Below, piece after piece: positions 7,350 through 16,908 of a stretch of DNA of 64,000 nt; position 1 is the first letter of the stretch, and each line of letters starts with the position of its first letter. This stretch comes from Sphingobacteriales bacterium 46-32 (GTDB taxonomy: Bacteria > Bacteroidota > Bacteroidia > Chitinophagales > Chitinophagaceae), in the NCBI GenBank assembly GCA_001898485.1, contig MKTY01000019.1, forward strand, positions 682,001 through 746,000, given 5' to 3'. The translations under genes and the position numbers were made by a program. Under the pieces are notes generated by a model. That model saw nothing but the letters and a program-made list of their open reading frames with translations. It was not told the origin of the DNA and searched no databases.

Positions 7350-9323
7350 ATGCTCAGAAGGTATAAAATACCGAAAACACTCTTGTGGGTGATCAACCTT
7401 TTCGGGCTGTTCCTTCTCATTTTTACCATCTTCCGGCTGACAACTTATTGGGCTTTCCGGCCACAGGATATCCATTTTACCGATGTGGTTCCTTCCTTTC
7501 TGATGGGGCTGCAGTTTGACCTGCGCTGGATTTCCATTCTATTATTGCCAATTGTCGTACTCAGCATGTGGCCACGTCTTTCGCCTTTTTATTCGGCCCG
7601 CAATAAGAAATGGTGGACCTGGTATCTGGCTGCAGCCACATTCATTGTCTTTTTCTTCTTTGCCGCCGATTTTGGCAGCTTTTCCTACAATCAGACCAGG
7701 CTTGATGCAGGAGCTATGAATTTTGTGGAGGACCCGGGTATATCCCTGCGTATGATGTGGCAGACCTATCCCTTGTTCTGGATGATGCTGGGCCTGCTGG
7801 TCACCGTATTGCTGTTTCGCTGGATGTATCACAAAAGCCACTGGCGGGTGATTCACCAGACCGATGGCCTTAAAATTCCCTATCGCCGTAAATTCTTCGT
7901 GGTAGCAGCTGTTGTGCTCCTGCTGTTTGTGTATGGCCGGGTAGGACAGACTCCGCTTGCCTGGAAACATTGTTTTGTTTTCCAGGACAACTTCAAATCA
8001 TACCTGGCGCTGAACCCGCTTCAGAATTTTTTTACAACCTTGAAACTACGCCGGCCGGAGTATAATGAGCAAAAAGCGCGGGCAGCATTTCCGCTAATGG
8101 CCAAATGGATGCAGCTGCCCAATCCCGATAAGTTTTCTTACCGCCGTGTAATGGCGCCGGGCAGCCGTGCTGTGGAAAGCCGTCCCAATATCGTGTTGGT
8201 GATGTGTGAGTCATTCAGCATGTTTAAGAGCTCTATGAGTGGCAATCCGCTTAACACTACGCCGTTCTTCGATTCGCTTTCCAGCCAGGGTATATTTTTT
8301 GAACGATGTTTTTCGCCGCATTTCTCTACAGCCCGTGGCTTGTTTGCGCTTGTGACCGGCATTCCGGATGCGCAGTTATTTAAGTTTTCTACCCGTAATC
8401 CGCTCGCCAGCCGGCAACATACCATTATCGATAACTTTGAAGGATACAGCAAGCATTATTTCCTGGGCGGTGATCCGGAGTTCAACAACTTTAAGGGGCT
8501 GCTCGCCAATATTGATGGGTTGCAGATGCATACCGAAGGGAGTTTTACTTCACCAAAGATCAATGTATGGGGTATCAGCGATAAAGATCTGTTTCTGGAA
8601 GCCAACAAAACATTTGCTGCAGAGCAGAAGCCGTTTTTTGCCATCATTCAAACATCCAATAATCACCGGCCTTATATGATTCCACCGGCAGATACAGCTT
8701 TCGAAAAGCGTATTGTTCCGGATGACCTGCTTCGCAAATATGGCTTCGAATCGCTTGACGAGTACAATACCTTCCGTTATTCGGATTATTGTATCCGCCG
8801 CTTTATTGATGCAGCCAGCACCGAGGATTATTTTCACAATACCATCTTTGTATTTGTAGGCGATCACGGTGTGGCGGGCAATGCGGAAGCAATCTATCCG
8901 CCTGCCTGGACGCATCAGCGGCTTACAGATGAACACGTACCGCTGCTCTTTTATGCGCCATTTATACTTCAGCCGCAACGTCGCAGAGAAGTGGTATCGC
9001 AGATAGATGTGCTGCCAACGATTGCCGGCATGGTGCAGCAGCCATATGTGAATACCACGCTGGGTCGTGATCTGCTGGATCCGCAGAAACGCGGCAATTT
9101 TGCTTTTATCACCAATACGGCCGGTAAGATCGGGATGGTGACCGATGATTATTATTTTACCACCAATCTCAACTTCCCGGACGAACAAATGGTTTCCGTA
9201 CGTTTTACCGAGCCAGTGCATTCCAGCAATCAGCGTGACTCTATTCAGCGTGAACTATCGGCATTTACGCAAGCGTTTTTTGAAACCGCGCGGTATATGA
9301 TTATGAATAATAAAGCAGATTGA
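7350..9323 (+). CDS. LTA-synthase-like sulfatase-fold membrane enzyme
   Basis: Five N-terminal transmembrane helices (to about residue 220) precede an extracytoplasmic sulfatase/alkaline-phosphatase-fold domain. Expected catalytic residues are present: Glu in IVLVMCESFS, the nucleophile candidate Thr327 in HFSTARGL, and Asp505-His506 in FVGDHG. Homologues transfer phosphoglycerol or phosphoethanolamine onto glycolipids or glycans, or act as sulfatases. Teichoic acid itself is not expected in a Gram-negative cell, so the acceptor is unknown. I prefer the ATG before LRRYKIPK; an upstream TTG would add 12 residues. The 290 bases before it show no other gene. Confidence 0.88.
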   Translation: MLRRYKIPKTLLWVINLFGLFLLIFTIFRLTTYWAFRPQDIHFTDVVPSFLMGLQFDLRWISILLLPIVVLSMWPRLSPFYSARNKKWWTWYLAAATFIVFFFFAADFGSFSYNQTRLDAGAMNFVEDPGISLRMMWQTYPLFWMMLGLLVTVLLFRWMYHKSHWRVIHQTDGLKIPYRRKFFVVAAVVLLLFVYGRVGQTPLAWKHCFVFQDNFKSYLALNPLQNFFTTLKLRRPEYNEQKARAAFPLMAKWMQLPNPDKFSYRRVMAPGSRAVESRPNIVLVMCESFSMFKSSMSGNPLNTTPFFDSLSSQGIFFERCFSPHFSTARGLFALVTGIPDAQLFKFSTRNPLASRQHTIIDNFEGYSKHYFLGGDPEFNNFKGLLANIDGLQMHTEGSFTSPKINVWGISDKDLFLEANKTFAAEQKPFFAIIQTSNNHRPYMIPPADTAFEKRIVPDDLLRKYGFESLDEYNTFRYSDYCIRRFIDAASTEDYFHNTIFVFVGDHGVAGNAEAIYPPAWTHQRLTDEHVPLLFYAPFILQPQRRREVVSQIDVLPTIAGMVQQPYVNTTLGRDLLDPQKRGNFAFITNTAGKIGMVTDDYYFTTNLNFPDEQMVSVRFTEPVHSSNQRDSIQRELSAFTQAFFETARYMIMNNKAD

Positions 9324-9334
9324 GAGTAGTTGAC

Positions 9335-9415
9335 AGTTAACAGTTGACGGTATAAAGGGTATAAAAAGTATAACAAGTTTAAAGTGTTGTTGCTGTCATC
9401 TGTCAACTGTTAACT
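9335..9415. repeat. inverted repeat with GTATAAAGG tract between convergent genes
   Basis: A perfect 14-bp inverted repeat (AGTTAACAGTTGAC at 9335-9348, its complement at 9402-9415) encloses four 9-nt units of the GTATAAAGG type (9350-9385). The right arm overlaps the stop codon of the convergent DUF2911 gene. The structure may act as a terminator for both neighbours, though no T run follows it. Confidence 0.75.
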
Positions 9416-10524
9416 CAATTCACCGCTTCTTTCCGCTCCAGCTTTTCAATCATTCCTTGCACAGCTGTTTTATTGACGGCGTCGGGAGCAAGAGGCAGTG
9501 CCTGGCGTGCAAACTTAAGGGCCTGTTTGAGGTCGCCATTTGCAGAGAGACCGCGGCACATACCTACGAGAGTTGTAAACTGTCCGGGATGGGCCTTCAG
9601 GTTCTGTTTGAATACTTCCAGTGCAGCGGCGTGTTGCTTTTGCTGCAATAATTGCCGGCCATAATTATGCACTTCCTGCATGCTGGCGAGTGGCAATCCT
9701 TTTTGCATGAGCTGAGCGGCTTCTTCCTGTTTCCCCATTTTTTGCAATATTGCGGCTTTAACTGAGTAGGTGGCAAAAATGCGATCACCGCCAAAGGTGG
9801 GACTGTTGGCGCTATCGGCCCAGGCAAGCGCCTGCCCGAGGTTTACATTTCGTTGCAGACACCAGTTGGCCGCCATGTTCCAGCTTTCCCAGGTAAACCC
9901 TTTTTCCTGGCGCAGCTCTTTACGGAAACTTTCCAACTGGTCATTTACATAATCTGTTTCGATTGTAAACGGGATGCTTAATTTTTCCCATTTTAATGCT
10001 ACTTGTGCCTTGTTTTCTGCAAAGGCGTTGAATTCGTATTTGAGCCATTCTACCGATTCTGTAAGGGCAACGGGTTTTACCGTTACGCGCAGGGCATCTT
10101 CTGCCGGGTTGTAGTAGTAGCTGCCCCAGGAGTCGGCATTGCGGGAAAAAATCAGTATACACTCATCTGGGCCGTAAGCAATAAAGAATCCATATTTGCC
10201 GGCAGATATGGGTTGGCCTTCAATTTTAACCGGACGGGTAAACTCAATCGTGGTATTTTCATTGGCACCGGCGCGCCAGGGTGCGGCTTTACTGCTGCCA
10301 AAACCCTGATCGGCAAATCCGGTATGCACGAGCACACCCCATATTTTCCCTTCCCGCCCTTTGACGCCTGGCCGGTCGTAATGGATCGTTACATCAGTCA
10401 GGCCGATTCGTTCAGAAACAGAAGCTTTTCTATTGCCGCCACTGGGGGCTACGGTGAGGGGAATCTGTGCTTGCAGGGCAAATGGAAACACCATGCAGCA
10501 AAGTACATAGAAGAGGTAACGCAT
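9415..10524 (-). CDS. DUF2911 protein with TPR-like C-terminus
   Basis: A 369-residue secreted protein with signal peptide MRYLFYVLCCMVFPFALQAQ. Residues 25-190 match DUF2911 (TDVTIHYDRPGVKGREGKIW, PWRAGANENTTIEF, ISAGKYGFF, WGSYYYNPAEDALRV), a beta-rich domain of unknown function common in Bacteroidota. The C-terminal 150 residues form TPR-like helix pairs (LMQKGLPLASMQEVHNYGRQLL, QALKFARQALPLAPDAV), suggesting a protein-interaction role in the periplasm. It stands alone between two repeat tracts. Confidence 0.88.
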   Translation of the reverse strand: MRYLFYVLCCMVFPFALQAQIPLTVAPSGGNRKASVSERIGLTDVTIHYDRPGVKGREGKIWGVLVHTGFADQGFGSSKAAPWRAGANENTTIEFTRPVKIEGQPISAGKYGFFIAYGPDECILIFSRNADSWGSYYYNPAEDALRVTVKPVALTESVEWLKYEFNAFAENKAQVALKWEKLSIPFTIETDYVNDQLESFRKELRQEKGFTWESWNMAANWCLQRNVNLGQALAWADSANSPTFGGDRIFATYSVKAAILQKMGKQEEAAQLMQKGLPLASMQEVHNYGRQLLQQKQHAAALEVFKQNLKAHPGQFTTLVGMCRGLSANGDLKQALKFARQALPLAPDAVNKTAVQGMIEKLERKEAVN

Positions 10525-10578
10525 AATGGTAGTTTTATAAAAGCAAGCTAGGAATTTACCGGATTTCGTGATCGGCGG

Positions 10579-10747
10579 ATAGTGGTCAGCGGTCAGCGCT
10601 TTTTTTGAATGCCCGGAAAATGTAAGGGATGATGTATAAAAGTATAGCGGTATAAAAGTATAAAGGGTTTAAGGCAGAGGGGGAAAGATGGAAGCACATC
10701 TTTAAACTTTTTATACTGTCAACTGTGCACTATCAACTGTCCACTAT
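10579..10747. repeat. nested imperfect inverted repeats
   Basis: Outer arms ATAGTGGTCAG (10579-10589) and CTGTCCACTAT (10737-10747) pair at 10 of 11 positions. Inner arms GTATAAAGGGTTTAA (10658-10672) and TTAAACTTTTTATAC (10702-10716) pair at 13 of 15. GTATAAA-type 9-mers lie inside. The element abuts the 3' end of the response regulator gene and could fold into one long hairpin. Confidence 0.7.
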
Positions 10748-11388
10748 TAAATCAATTTATGCTCATATGCATACTTTACCAGTCCGATTACGCTATTGGT
10801 GCCTGATTTGCGGAAGATGTTTTTGCGGTGAGTTTCTACTGTGCGTTCGCTGATGAAAAGAGCTTCAGCGATTTGTTTGTTGTTATATTCTTTTTCAATC
10901 AGGCGGATGATCTCTATCTCGCGTTCGGTGAGGTGGGCTTCTTGGTTTTGTTTCTTGCGCGTATCGGTTTTATGCAGTGCAGCAATTACTTCTTCGCTGA
11001 AGTAGATGCCCCCGGAAGCAATACGGGTGAGTGCCGTGACCAGCTCTTTTTGCCCGATATTTTTCAGCACATACCCGGAGATGTCGGCATGGGTGATCAT
11101 GTCGTTGACCAGGTCGCCTTCGCCATTCATAGACAGGGCAAGAATCTTTACCCCTGGGAATTTTTCTTTAACCTCCCGGGCCAGTTCATTGCCGGGCATT
11201 TCGGGCATCATAACATCTGTAAGGAGGATGTCGATGGGAATAGTGGCCAGTTTTTGCAACACCTCTCGGGGGTTGGTGGTGGCAAAAGCAAAATGAAACT
11301 GCTCATTGCCGGCCAGCAGGGCCTGCAAGCCGTCAATCACAATCTGATGATCGTCTACAAATGCCAGTGTTATTTTCCCGTTTTCCAT
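10747..11388 (-). CDS. NarL/LuxR-type response regulator
   Basis: The 213-residue protein has an N-terminal receiver domain (acidic pair in FVDDHQ, phospho-acceptor Asp58 in LLTDVMMPEM, Lys in YVLKNI) and a C-terminal LuxR HTH (LTEREIEIIRLIEKEYNNKQ, SERTVETHRKNIF). It lies 59 nt after the gene for a TPR histidine kinase on the same strand and is almost certainly its cognate regulator. The target genes are unknown. Confidence 0.95.
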   Translation of the reverse strand: MENGKITLAFVDDHQIVIDGLQALLAGNEQFHFAFATTNPREVLQKLATIPIDILLTDVMMPEMPGNELAREVKEKFPGVKILALSMNGEGDLVNDMITHADISGYVLKNIGQKELVTALTRIASGGIYFSEEVIAALHKTDTRKKQNQEAHLTEREIEIIRLIEKEYNNKQIAEALFISERTVETHRKNIFRKSGTNSVIGLVKYAYEHKLI

Positions 11389-11447
11389 GCGGTGCCTCCA
11401 AAATACTATAAATTATGCAAGGGGGCTACAAAAATTGACCACTGCCA

Positions 11448-13496
11448 TTAAAGAGGCACATGAATAGCCACCAGCGTACCACGTCCGGGGCTTGTGTCAA
11501 AATCAACTGTTCCTTTCAGGTATTGAATACGGGTAAGGATGTTTTTCAGGCCGATACCTTCAAATTTAGACTGGTCGGTAACAGCAAATCCTTTTCCATT
11601 GTCTTCAATAGTGGCGCTGATACCGTCTTTGTCTCTGGTGATGGAGATATCTAGTGTGGTGGCACCGCTGTGTTTGATCACATTGTTGACACATTCCTGC
11701 ACTACGCGGTATAAAACGGTTTCAACATTGCTGTCAAGACGCTCATCAAGCCCTTCTGTGTAGATATGCACCTGCAGGGCGCGCTTATCGATTTTGTCAA
11801 TAAAATCGCGGACGGCACTCGCCAGGCTGTTTTTGAGGAGCGCATTGGGCATCATGTTGTGCGATACGGCTCTTATTTCCTTGCAGCTTTCGTCGACCAG
11901 GCCAATAATTTTTTCAAATGATTGCAGTTGTTCCTGTGGCAGCTGAAGATTGGCTTCAAAGGCCGAAAGATTCATTTTGGCCGCACTCATCATTTGTCCC
12001 ACGCCATCGTGCAGATCGCGGGCTATGCGTTGCCGTTCATCTTCTTCGGCTTTGATCACCGCACGGGTAGCCAGTTCCTGTTGACGGATGATCTCGTCGC
12101 GCAGCCGGGCCTGCTGCTTCAGCCGGTAGCGGCGATACATGGATATGCCCAGCATCAAAACCAGTATAAATACACCCGATACGGCCCATATGACTACATT
12201 CTTTTTACTTATCTCGGCCTGCTGCAGGAGTATTTCCTGCTCTTTCTTCTCGGTTTCATATTTAACCTCCATATCGGCCATTGCCTTCAGGTTGGCTTCG
12301 TTGAGAAGGGTGTCTTTGATGGAGGAATACAACTGCTGATAACGTAAAGCCTCCCGCAGGTTACCCGTAGCGGCATAATATTCTGCACTTGTTTCGTAGA
12401 GGTATTTACGGTCATCTTTGCGATTGGTTTCATCAACGATGACCCTTGCACTGTCGAGTGCAGCGCCGGCTTCGGCATACCGGCCCAGGCGTGTCTGAGC
12501 TTGAGCCAGTCCCAACAGGGGAGATGCCAGATTGCGCAGGTTACCCATTTGCCGATTGAGGGTCACAGAGCGATTGAAGTATACCCTTGCAGAATCATTT
12601 TCGGCCTGATCCAGGAATATCCTGCCAAGGTCAGAGGCTACCATGGCTATCTGCCGTACATCGTTGGTGCGTTCGTAAATCTCGAGTGATTTATTGATAG
12701 CAGCGCGTGCTTCGTTGAATTGTTTTTTTTCAGAAAAAACGGAACCAAGCGTTTGATAACTAATACCCAGTTCATTCCAGTCTTTATTGGCTTCCTGTAT
12801 GCGGATGCCCGACTGAAGGTGTTGTATCGCTTTATCATATTCCTTTTTGCGACGATAAACGATAGAGATGTAGTTATGTGTTTTGGCTATCGCCAGCTGG
12901 TCATTGAGTTTTTCAAACTGACGAAGTGCATAAAAGAAATTATCAAGCGCCTTGTCGTAATCGCCAATATCCTTGTAGATAAAACCAATATTGTTGTAGC
13001 TCATGGCGATGCCTGAAGAATCATGCGCCTGCTGGCGTATCTCCAATGCGCTTTTATGTTTGTCGAGTGCCTGCGGGTATTCGCCCAGTTCTATATGGAT
13101 ATTGGCTTCGTTGTTGCGGGCAAAAGCCATATTGATTTTATCGCCTGCCTGCCGGGAGTATTCATAATATTTCTGAAAGGCCTGCATGGCTTCAGGGTAT
13201 TTGCCCTGCATATACGATGCATAGCCAATAGAGTTCCAGGCAAACGCATTGTAGCGGGGAGACCCTTTGAGTGTTTCATTCTTCTGAAGGGCTACCTGTG
13301 CGTAGTAAATACCGGAATCGGGTTTTGTCCACCGGTAATATTCTGCAATGCGCAGCAATGTACGCACCTGTTGCGTATCGGCGGGTTGGGAAGCTGCCTG
13401 TTTCAGCAGACTGTCAATATTGGTGGTTTGGGCAGCTGCCCAAAAGGGAGCCACCAGTAGGAGCCCGAGCGCCCAGCGGTTCATTGGTGTTCGCAT
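11448..13496 (-). CDS. TPR-domain sensor histidine kinase (HisKA_3)
   Basis: The 682-residue protein has a signal peptide (to WAAAQ), a periplasmic array of about six TPR units (residues 60-400, for example AMSYNNIGFIYKDIGDYDKA), one transmembrane helix near 440-460, and a cytoplasmic kinase. His496 in DLHDGVGQMMS is the HisKA_3 phospho-acceptor; the ATPase follows with VQECVNNVIKHS, DNGKGF and GIGLKNI. The TPR sensor suggests it senses a protein or peptide ligand rather than a small molecule. An ATG four codons in is an alternative start. Confidence 0.93.
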   Translation of the reverse strand: MRTPMNRWALGLLLVAPFWAAAQTTNIDSLLKQAASQPADTQQVRTLLRIAEYYRWTKPDSGIYYAQVALQKNETLKGSPRYNAFAWNSIGYASYMQGKYPEAMQAFQKYYEYSRQAGDKINMAFARNNEANIHIELGEYPQALDKHKSALEIRQQAHDSSGIAMSYNNIGFIYKDIGDYDKALDNFFYALRQFEKLNDQLAIAKTHNYISIVYRRKKEYDKAIQHLQSGIRIQEANKDWNELGISYQTLGSVFSEKKQFNEARAAINKSLEIYERTNDVRQIAMVASDLGRIFLDQAENDSARVYFNRSVTLNRQMGNLRNLASPLLGLAQAQTRLGRYAEAGAALDSARVIVDETNRKDDRKYLYETSAEYYAATGNLREALRYQQLYSSIKDTLLNEANLKAMADMEVKYETEKKEQEILLQQAEISKKNVVIWAVSGVFILVLMLGISMYRRYRLKQQARLRDEIIRQQELATRAVIKAEEDERQRIARDLHDGVGQMMSAAKMNLSAFEANLQLPQEQLQSFEKIIGLVDESCKEIRAVSHNMMPNALLKNSLASAVRDFIDKIDKRALQVHIYTEGLDERLDSNVETVLYRVVQECVNNVIKHSGATTLDISITRDKDGISATIEDNGKGFAVTDQSKFEGIGLKNILTRIQYLKGTVDFDTSPGRGTLVAIHVPL

Positions 13497-13518
13497 GTGG
13501 TATGTTTTCGGACAGGTA

Positions 13519-14235
13519 TTACAGACCCAGTACTTCTTTCATACTAAAGATACCGGTTTTGCCCTTTAGAAACTCAGCGGCTACTACGGCTCCGCTGGCA
13601 AAACCTTTGCGGCTGTGTGCGGTATGAATAATCTCAATATCATCAATAGAAGATGTATAACGGATGCTGTGTGTACCAGGTGCAGGATCTTCACGCTTGC
13701 TGATAATCGCCAGCTGACTGGCATCGGTAGCAGGCTCATTTACCCAGTTTTTCTTACGGGTTACCTGCTGCAGTACCTGCTCTGCCAGAGTAATGGCGGT
13801 GCCGCTGGGTGCATCTTTCTTTTGTGTATGATGAATCTCTTCCATTACCACATCATATTCCGGATGTGAGGCCATAAGAGCGGCCAGCTTTTTATTGAGT
13901 TCAAAAAAAAGATTGACTCCCACACTGAAATTGCTGGCATACAGAAATGCACCCTGGTGTTTCCTGCAAAGGTCTTCTACGGTTGGCAACTGCTCTGTCC
14001 AGCCGGTAGAACCGCATACTACAGGTATGCCCCATTGCAGCAGAGATGTTATGTTGCTGAAGGCGCTGTGCGGACTGGTAAACTCGATAGCTACATCGGT
14101 ACCAGCCAGGTGGCCGGCGTTAAAATCGCCCAGATTGTCTTCATTGATTCGTGCTGAGATATGGTGTCCGCGTTGCAGGGCAATTTCTTCAATGGCTTTT
14201 CCCATTTTACCATAACCGATCAGGGCAATATTCAT
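13519..14235 (-). CDS. dapB: 4-hydroxy-tetrahydrodipicolinate reductase
   Basis: The 238-residue protein fits DapB of the lysine/diaminopimelate pathway, reducing 4-hydroxy-tetrahydrodipicolinate with NAD(P)H. The N-terminal nucleotide-binding motif is IGYGKMGKAI; the catalytic histidine region is MEEIHHTQKKDAPSGTA, with the substrate-binding KKDAPSGTA loop. Diaminopimelate feeds peptidoglycan, consistent with nearby envelope genes. It lies in the conserved order parA, parB, DUF5683, dapB. The gap to the next gene, the kinase, is only 22 nt. Confidence 0.96.
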   Translation of the reverse strand: MNIALIGYGKMGKAIEEIALQRGHHISARINEDNLGDFNAGHLAGTDVAIEFTSPHSAFSNITSLLQWGIPVVCGSTGWTEQLPTVEDLCRKHQGAFLYASNFSVGVNLFFELNKKLAALMASHPEYDVVMEEIHHTQKKDAPSGTAITLAEQVLQQVTRKKNWVNEPATDASQLAIISKREDPAPGTHSIRYTSSIDDIEIIHTAHSRKGFASGAVVAAEFLKGKTGIFSMKEVLGL

Positions 14236-14287
14236 AGCTTGAGTTTAGTAGAATTGAAAAGGCAAGATAAGATAAAATGGGCATGGC

Positions 14288-14953
14288 TCAGAACTGCGAA
14301 GGCAGCATGCGTACCTGCGACGATGGCTTCTTACCAATCTGAAGTACGAGGCTAAGGCCGGTGGTGCCGGCTATTTCGCTCCGGCCAGGCTTGATGCGAA
14401 GACTCAGGTCAGGGCTCACATCAAACGACTTGAGATGTGCATCAACAGCAGCATCTACCACGTTTAATCCCCACATGATAAGAAAAAAAACGGCCGAGTA
14501 ATCAATATCCCTTCTGAACTGATCGCGATAGGAGCGGAGAGAAGATTCGCTCAACGGTTTAAGTACATCTTTGATCTGGCTGTACAATGCAGAGTCAGTA
14601 AAGTTGACGCGCATATTATATTTTACGCGATAGGCAAAACGGGTGTCGCGATAGTTTTTCAGATTATAAAAGAAAATGCCGGCAGTTGTTCCCAGTGCAC
14701 CATATACAATCGGTACCTTCCAGTATTTGCGATTGTACACCTGACCCCAGCCTGGAATGATGGCGGAACGAAGTGCTGCCTTGCCAGGATTATACTCATG
14801 CACCTTCTTTTTTTTCACGCTATCTGAGGCAGAAGTGCCGCTGGCAACAACAGTATTTTTTGAAATGCTGTCTGTCTGGGAAATGCCGGTTCTGGCCAGC
14901 AACAACACTACCAGCAGGAAAAATAATTGTCGAAAACTTTTTAGCTTGTTCAT
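14288..14953 (-). CDS. DUF5683 family membrane protein
   Basis: The 221-residue protein has a signal or anchor helix, then the family core AALRSAIIPGWGQVYNRKYW, a second hydrophobic segment (IVYGALGTTAGIFFY), and VFFLIMWGLNVVDAAVDAHL near the C-terminus. DUF5683 proteins have no known function. The family is repeatedly found after parB in Bacteroidota, so a link to the cell cycle or envelope is possible but unproven. The upstream parB stop is 20 nt away. Confidence 0.88.
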   Translation of the reverse strand: MNKLKSFRQLFFLLVVLLLARTGISQTDSISKNTVVASGTSASDSVKKKKVHEYNPGKAALRSAIIPGWGQVYNRKYWKVPIVYGALGTTAGIFFYNLKNYRDTRFAYRVKYNMRVNFTDSALYSQIKDVLKPLSESSLRSYRDQFRRDIDYSAVFFLIMWGLNVVDAAVDAHLKSFDVSPDLSLRIKPGRSEIAGTTGLSLVLQIGKKPSSQVRMLPSQF

Positions 14954-14973
14954 GTATCAGTCATGCGGTCATA

Positions 14974-15891
14974 TCAGCCAACCTGCACACCCATTATCTG
15001 CAGCAATTTGGTCAACTCTTCGTTTGAATAATAATCAATCAGTATCTGACCATTGCCACCCTTGCTGTGTTTCAATTTCACGCGGGTGCTTAAATGCGAT
15101 GCTAAGTTATCTTCTATTTTCTGGTAGGTAGGAGCCAGGCTGCTTTTTGCCGTTTTTTTAACAGCTGTACCCTGTTTATAGAGGTTGCGCACAAGTGCTT
15201 CTGTCTGGCGCACGGAGAGATCTTTGCTGGTGATCTCTTTGAATATAAAAAGTTGCTTATCGATAGTGTCTACATTGATGAGCGCGCGGGCATGCCCCAT
15301 GCTGAGCGAGCCATTACGTACGGCCAGTTGAATATCGGGTGGCAGTTTGAGCAGGCGTATAAAATTGGCAACGGTACTGCGGTCTTTACCCATGCGTTCT
15401 GCAACCTGCTCCTGAGTATAATCCAGTTCTTCCATCATCCGCTTATAGCTCAGCGCCACTTCCATGGCATTGAGATTTTCGCGTTGAAGGTTTTCCAGCA
15501 GGGCCAGTTCCAGCAGTTCCATGTCATTGGCCTGGCGGATATAGGCCGGGATGTCTTTCAGGCCGGCCAGTTTGGAAGCCCGTAGCCGGCGTTCACCGGA
15601 GATGAGGCGATATTTACCGGATGGAAGTTTTGAAACCGTGATAGGCTGAATGATATCATGCAGTTTGATCGATTCGGCCAGTTCTTTTAATGCCTGTTCA
15701 TCAAAATCGCGACGCGGTTGCTTGGGATTGGTATCGATATCGGCAACAGGTATACGATTAATGCCGGTAGCATTCTCTACTACAGTTGGTTTGAGGTTGC
15801 CGGTTCCTGTTTTCAGATCGCTGTCGATACTTTGCAACAGGGAGCGGATACCTTTTCCTAATGCGTCTTTATTTTGTTTGGGGTTGGTCAT
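14974..15891 (-). CDS. parB: chromosome-partitioning protein ParB
   Basis: The 305-residue ParB/Spo0J homologue has the CTPase/nuclease-fold N-terminal domain (NPKQPRRDFDEQALKELAES, then SGERRLRASKLAGL), a central HTH that reads parS (EQVAERMGKDRSTVANFIRL), and a C-terminal dimerisation region ending LLQIMGVQVG. It acts with ParA in origin segregation. I did not see a parS-like CACGTG palindrome within these genes. Confidence 0.96.
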   Translation of the reverse strand: MTNPKQNKDALGKGIRSLLQSIDSDLKTGTGNLKPTVVENATGINRIPVADIDTNPKQPRRDFDEQALKELAESIKLHDIIQPITVSKLPSGKYRLISGERRLRASKLAGLKDIPAYIRQANDMELLELALLENLQRENLNAMEVALSYKRMMEELDYTQEQVAERMGKDRSTVANFIRLLKLPPDIQLAVRNGSLSMGHARALINVDTIDKQLFIFKEITSKDLSVRQTEALVRNLYKQGTAVKKTAKSSLAPTYQKIEDNLASHLSTRVKLKHSKGGNGQILIDYYSNEELTKLLQIMGVQVG

Positions 15892-15942
15892 GGTAAGCTA
15901 TTTGCGTGGGGCCGGTGGCCCGCATCATCGGGGATATTCCCC

Positions 15943-16746
15943 TTATAATTCAAGGATCCTTTCTTCCTGTTTGATCTTCGTCATGTTATTTTTCTGCAGG
16001 ATCTCTTTGGCCAGGTTAAGGTAGTTCATGGAACCTTTGCTGGCTGCGTCGTAAAGTATAACGGGTTTACCCACGCTGGGAGCTTCAGAAAGGCGTGCAT
16101 TACGATGTACAATGGTACTGAATACCAGATCTTCGAAATGGCGTCTTACTTCACTCACCACCTGGTTGCACAGGCGCAGACGACCATCATACATGGTCAT
16201 CAGGATGCCTTCAATAACCAGTTCTGGGTTGAGACGGCTTTGAACGATCTTAATGGTGTTCAGCAATTTGCCCAGGCCTTCCAGGGCAAAAAACTCACAT
16301 TGCACAGGTACTACTACCGAGTCGGAGGCGGTCAGGGCATTTACAGTGATGAGGCCCAGGGACGGGGAACAGTCAATAATAATAAAGTCATAATCGTCTC
16401 TGACCGGTTCCAGCATGTTTTTGAGGACCATTTCGCGGTTGGGATAATTGATCATCTCAATTTCAGCACCTACCAGGTCGATATGGGATGGGAGCAGGTC
16501 GAGGTAGGGGATTTCTGATTTAAGTATCACATCTTTGGCCTTGGCCTCATTGACCATGCAGTCGTAAAGACTTTGCGTAACGTTATGAAGATCAAAGCCT
16601 ACGCCTGTAGTGCTATTTGCTTGCGGGTCGCCATCCACCAGCAGGGTCCTGTATTCGAGTACAGCAAAACTTGCCGCCAGGTTAATGGCGGTGGTGGTTT
16701 TGCCCACGCCACCTTTTTGGTTTGCCACGCCTATAATTCTAGCCAT
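15943..16746 (-). CDS. parA: chromosome-partitioning ATPase ParA
   Basis: The 267-residue ParA/Soj has the deviant Walker A motif [12 protein letters not shown] near the N-terminus, Walker [13 protein letters not shown], and [12 protein letters not shown]. The true start is the ATG before [12 protein letters not shown]; upstream in-frame codons would add 21 residues with no family match. It is the first gene of the minus-strand run continuing into parB, DUF5683 and dapB. Confidence 0.96.
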   Translation of the reverse strand: MARIIGVANQKGGVGKTTTAINLAASFAVLEYRTLLVDGDPQANSTTGVGFDLHNVTQSLYDCMVNEAKAKDVILKSEIPYLDLLPSHIDLVGAEIEMINYPNREMVLKNMLEPVRDDYDFIIIDCSPSLGLITVNALTASDSVVVPVQCEFFALEGLGKLLNTIKIVQSRLNPELVIEGILMTMYDGRLRLCNQVVSEVRRHFEDLVFSTIVHRNARLSEAPSVGKPVILYDAASKGSMNYLNLAKEILQKNNMTKIKQEERILEL

Positions 16747-16888
16747 GCCGGTATCTCCTGAAAAATTTAAGTTAATAGGTAAAGATGCTACCAGAAGACT
16801 GGAGTTCAAAATTTAGTTTTGCCCATCCGGTCCGCCCTATCCGGCAAAAATAAGTTTTCGGCAAAAACTATTTATCAAGGTGGCTGTT

Positions 16889-16896
16889 TAATTTTG
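16889..16896 (+). promoter_or_regulatory. -7 promoter box upstream of the metallophosphoesterase
   Basis: TAATTTTG matches TAnnTTTG and lies 12 nt before the chosen ATG, implying a 5' leader of only a few bases. No convincing -33 element was seen. Confidence 0.4.
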
Positions 16897-16908
16897 AATC
16901 CTTCATTT

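Noticed and set aside
8550-9221. 223-codon open frame antisense to the LTA-synthase-like gene
   Set aside because: It is a shadow of the well-supported sulfatase-fold domain on the other strand.
7350-9323. True lipoteichoic acid synthase
   Set aside because: The fold and catalytic residues fit, but a Gram-negative Bacteroidota cell is not expected to make lipoteichoic acid, so only the family-level name is used.
14974-16746. parS site within or near parAB
   Set aside because: Reading the region by eye I did not find a CACGTG-centred palindrome of the usual parS kind; a motif scan would settle it.
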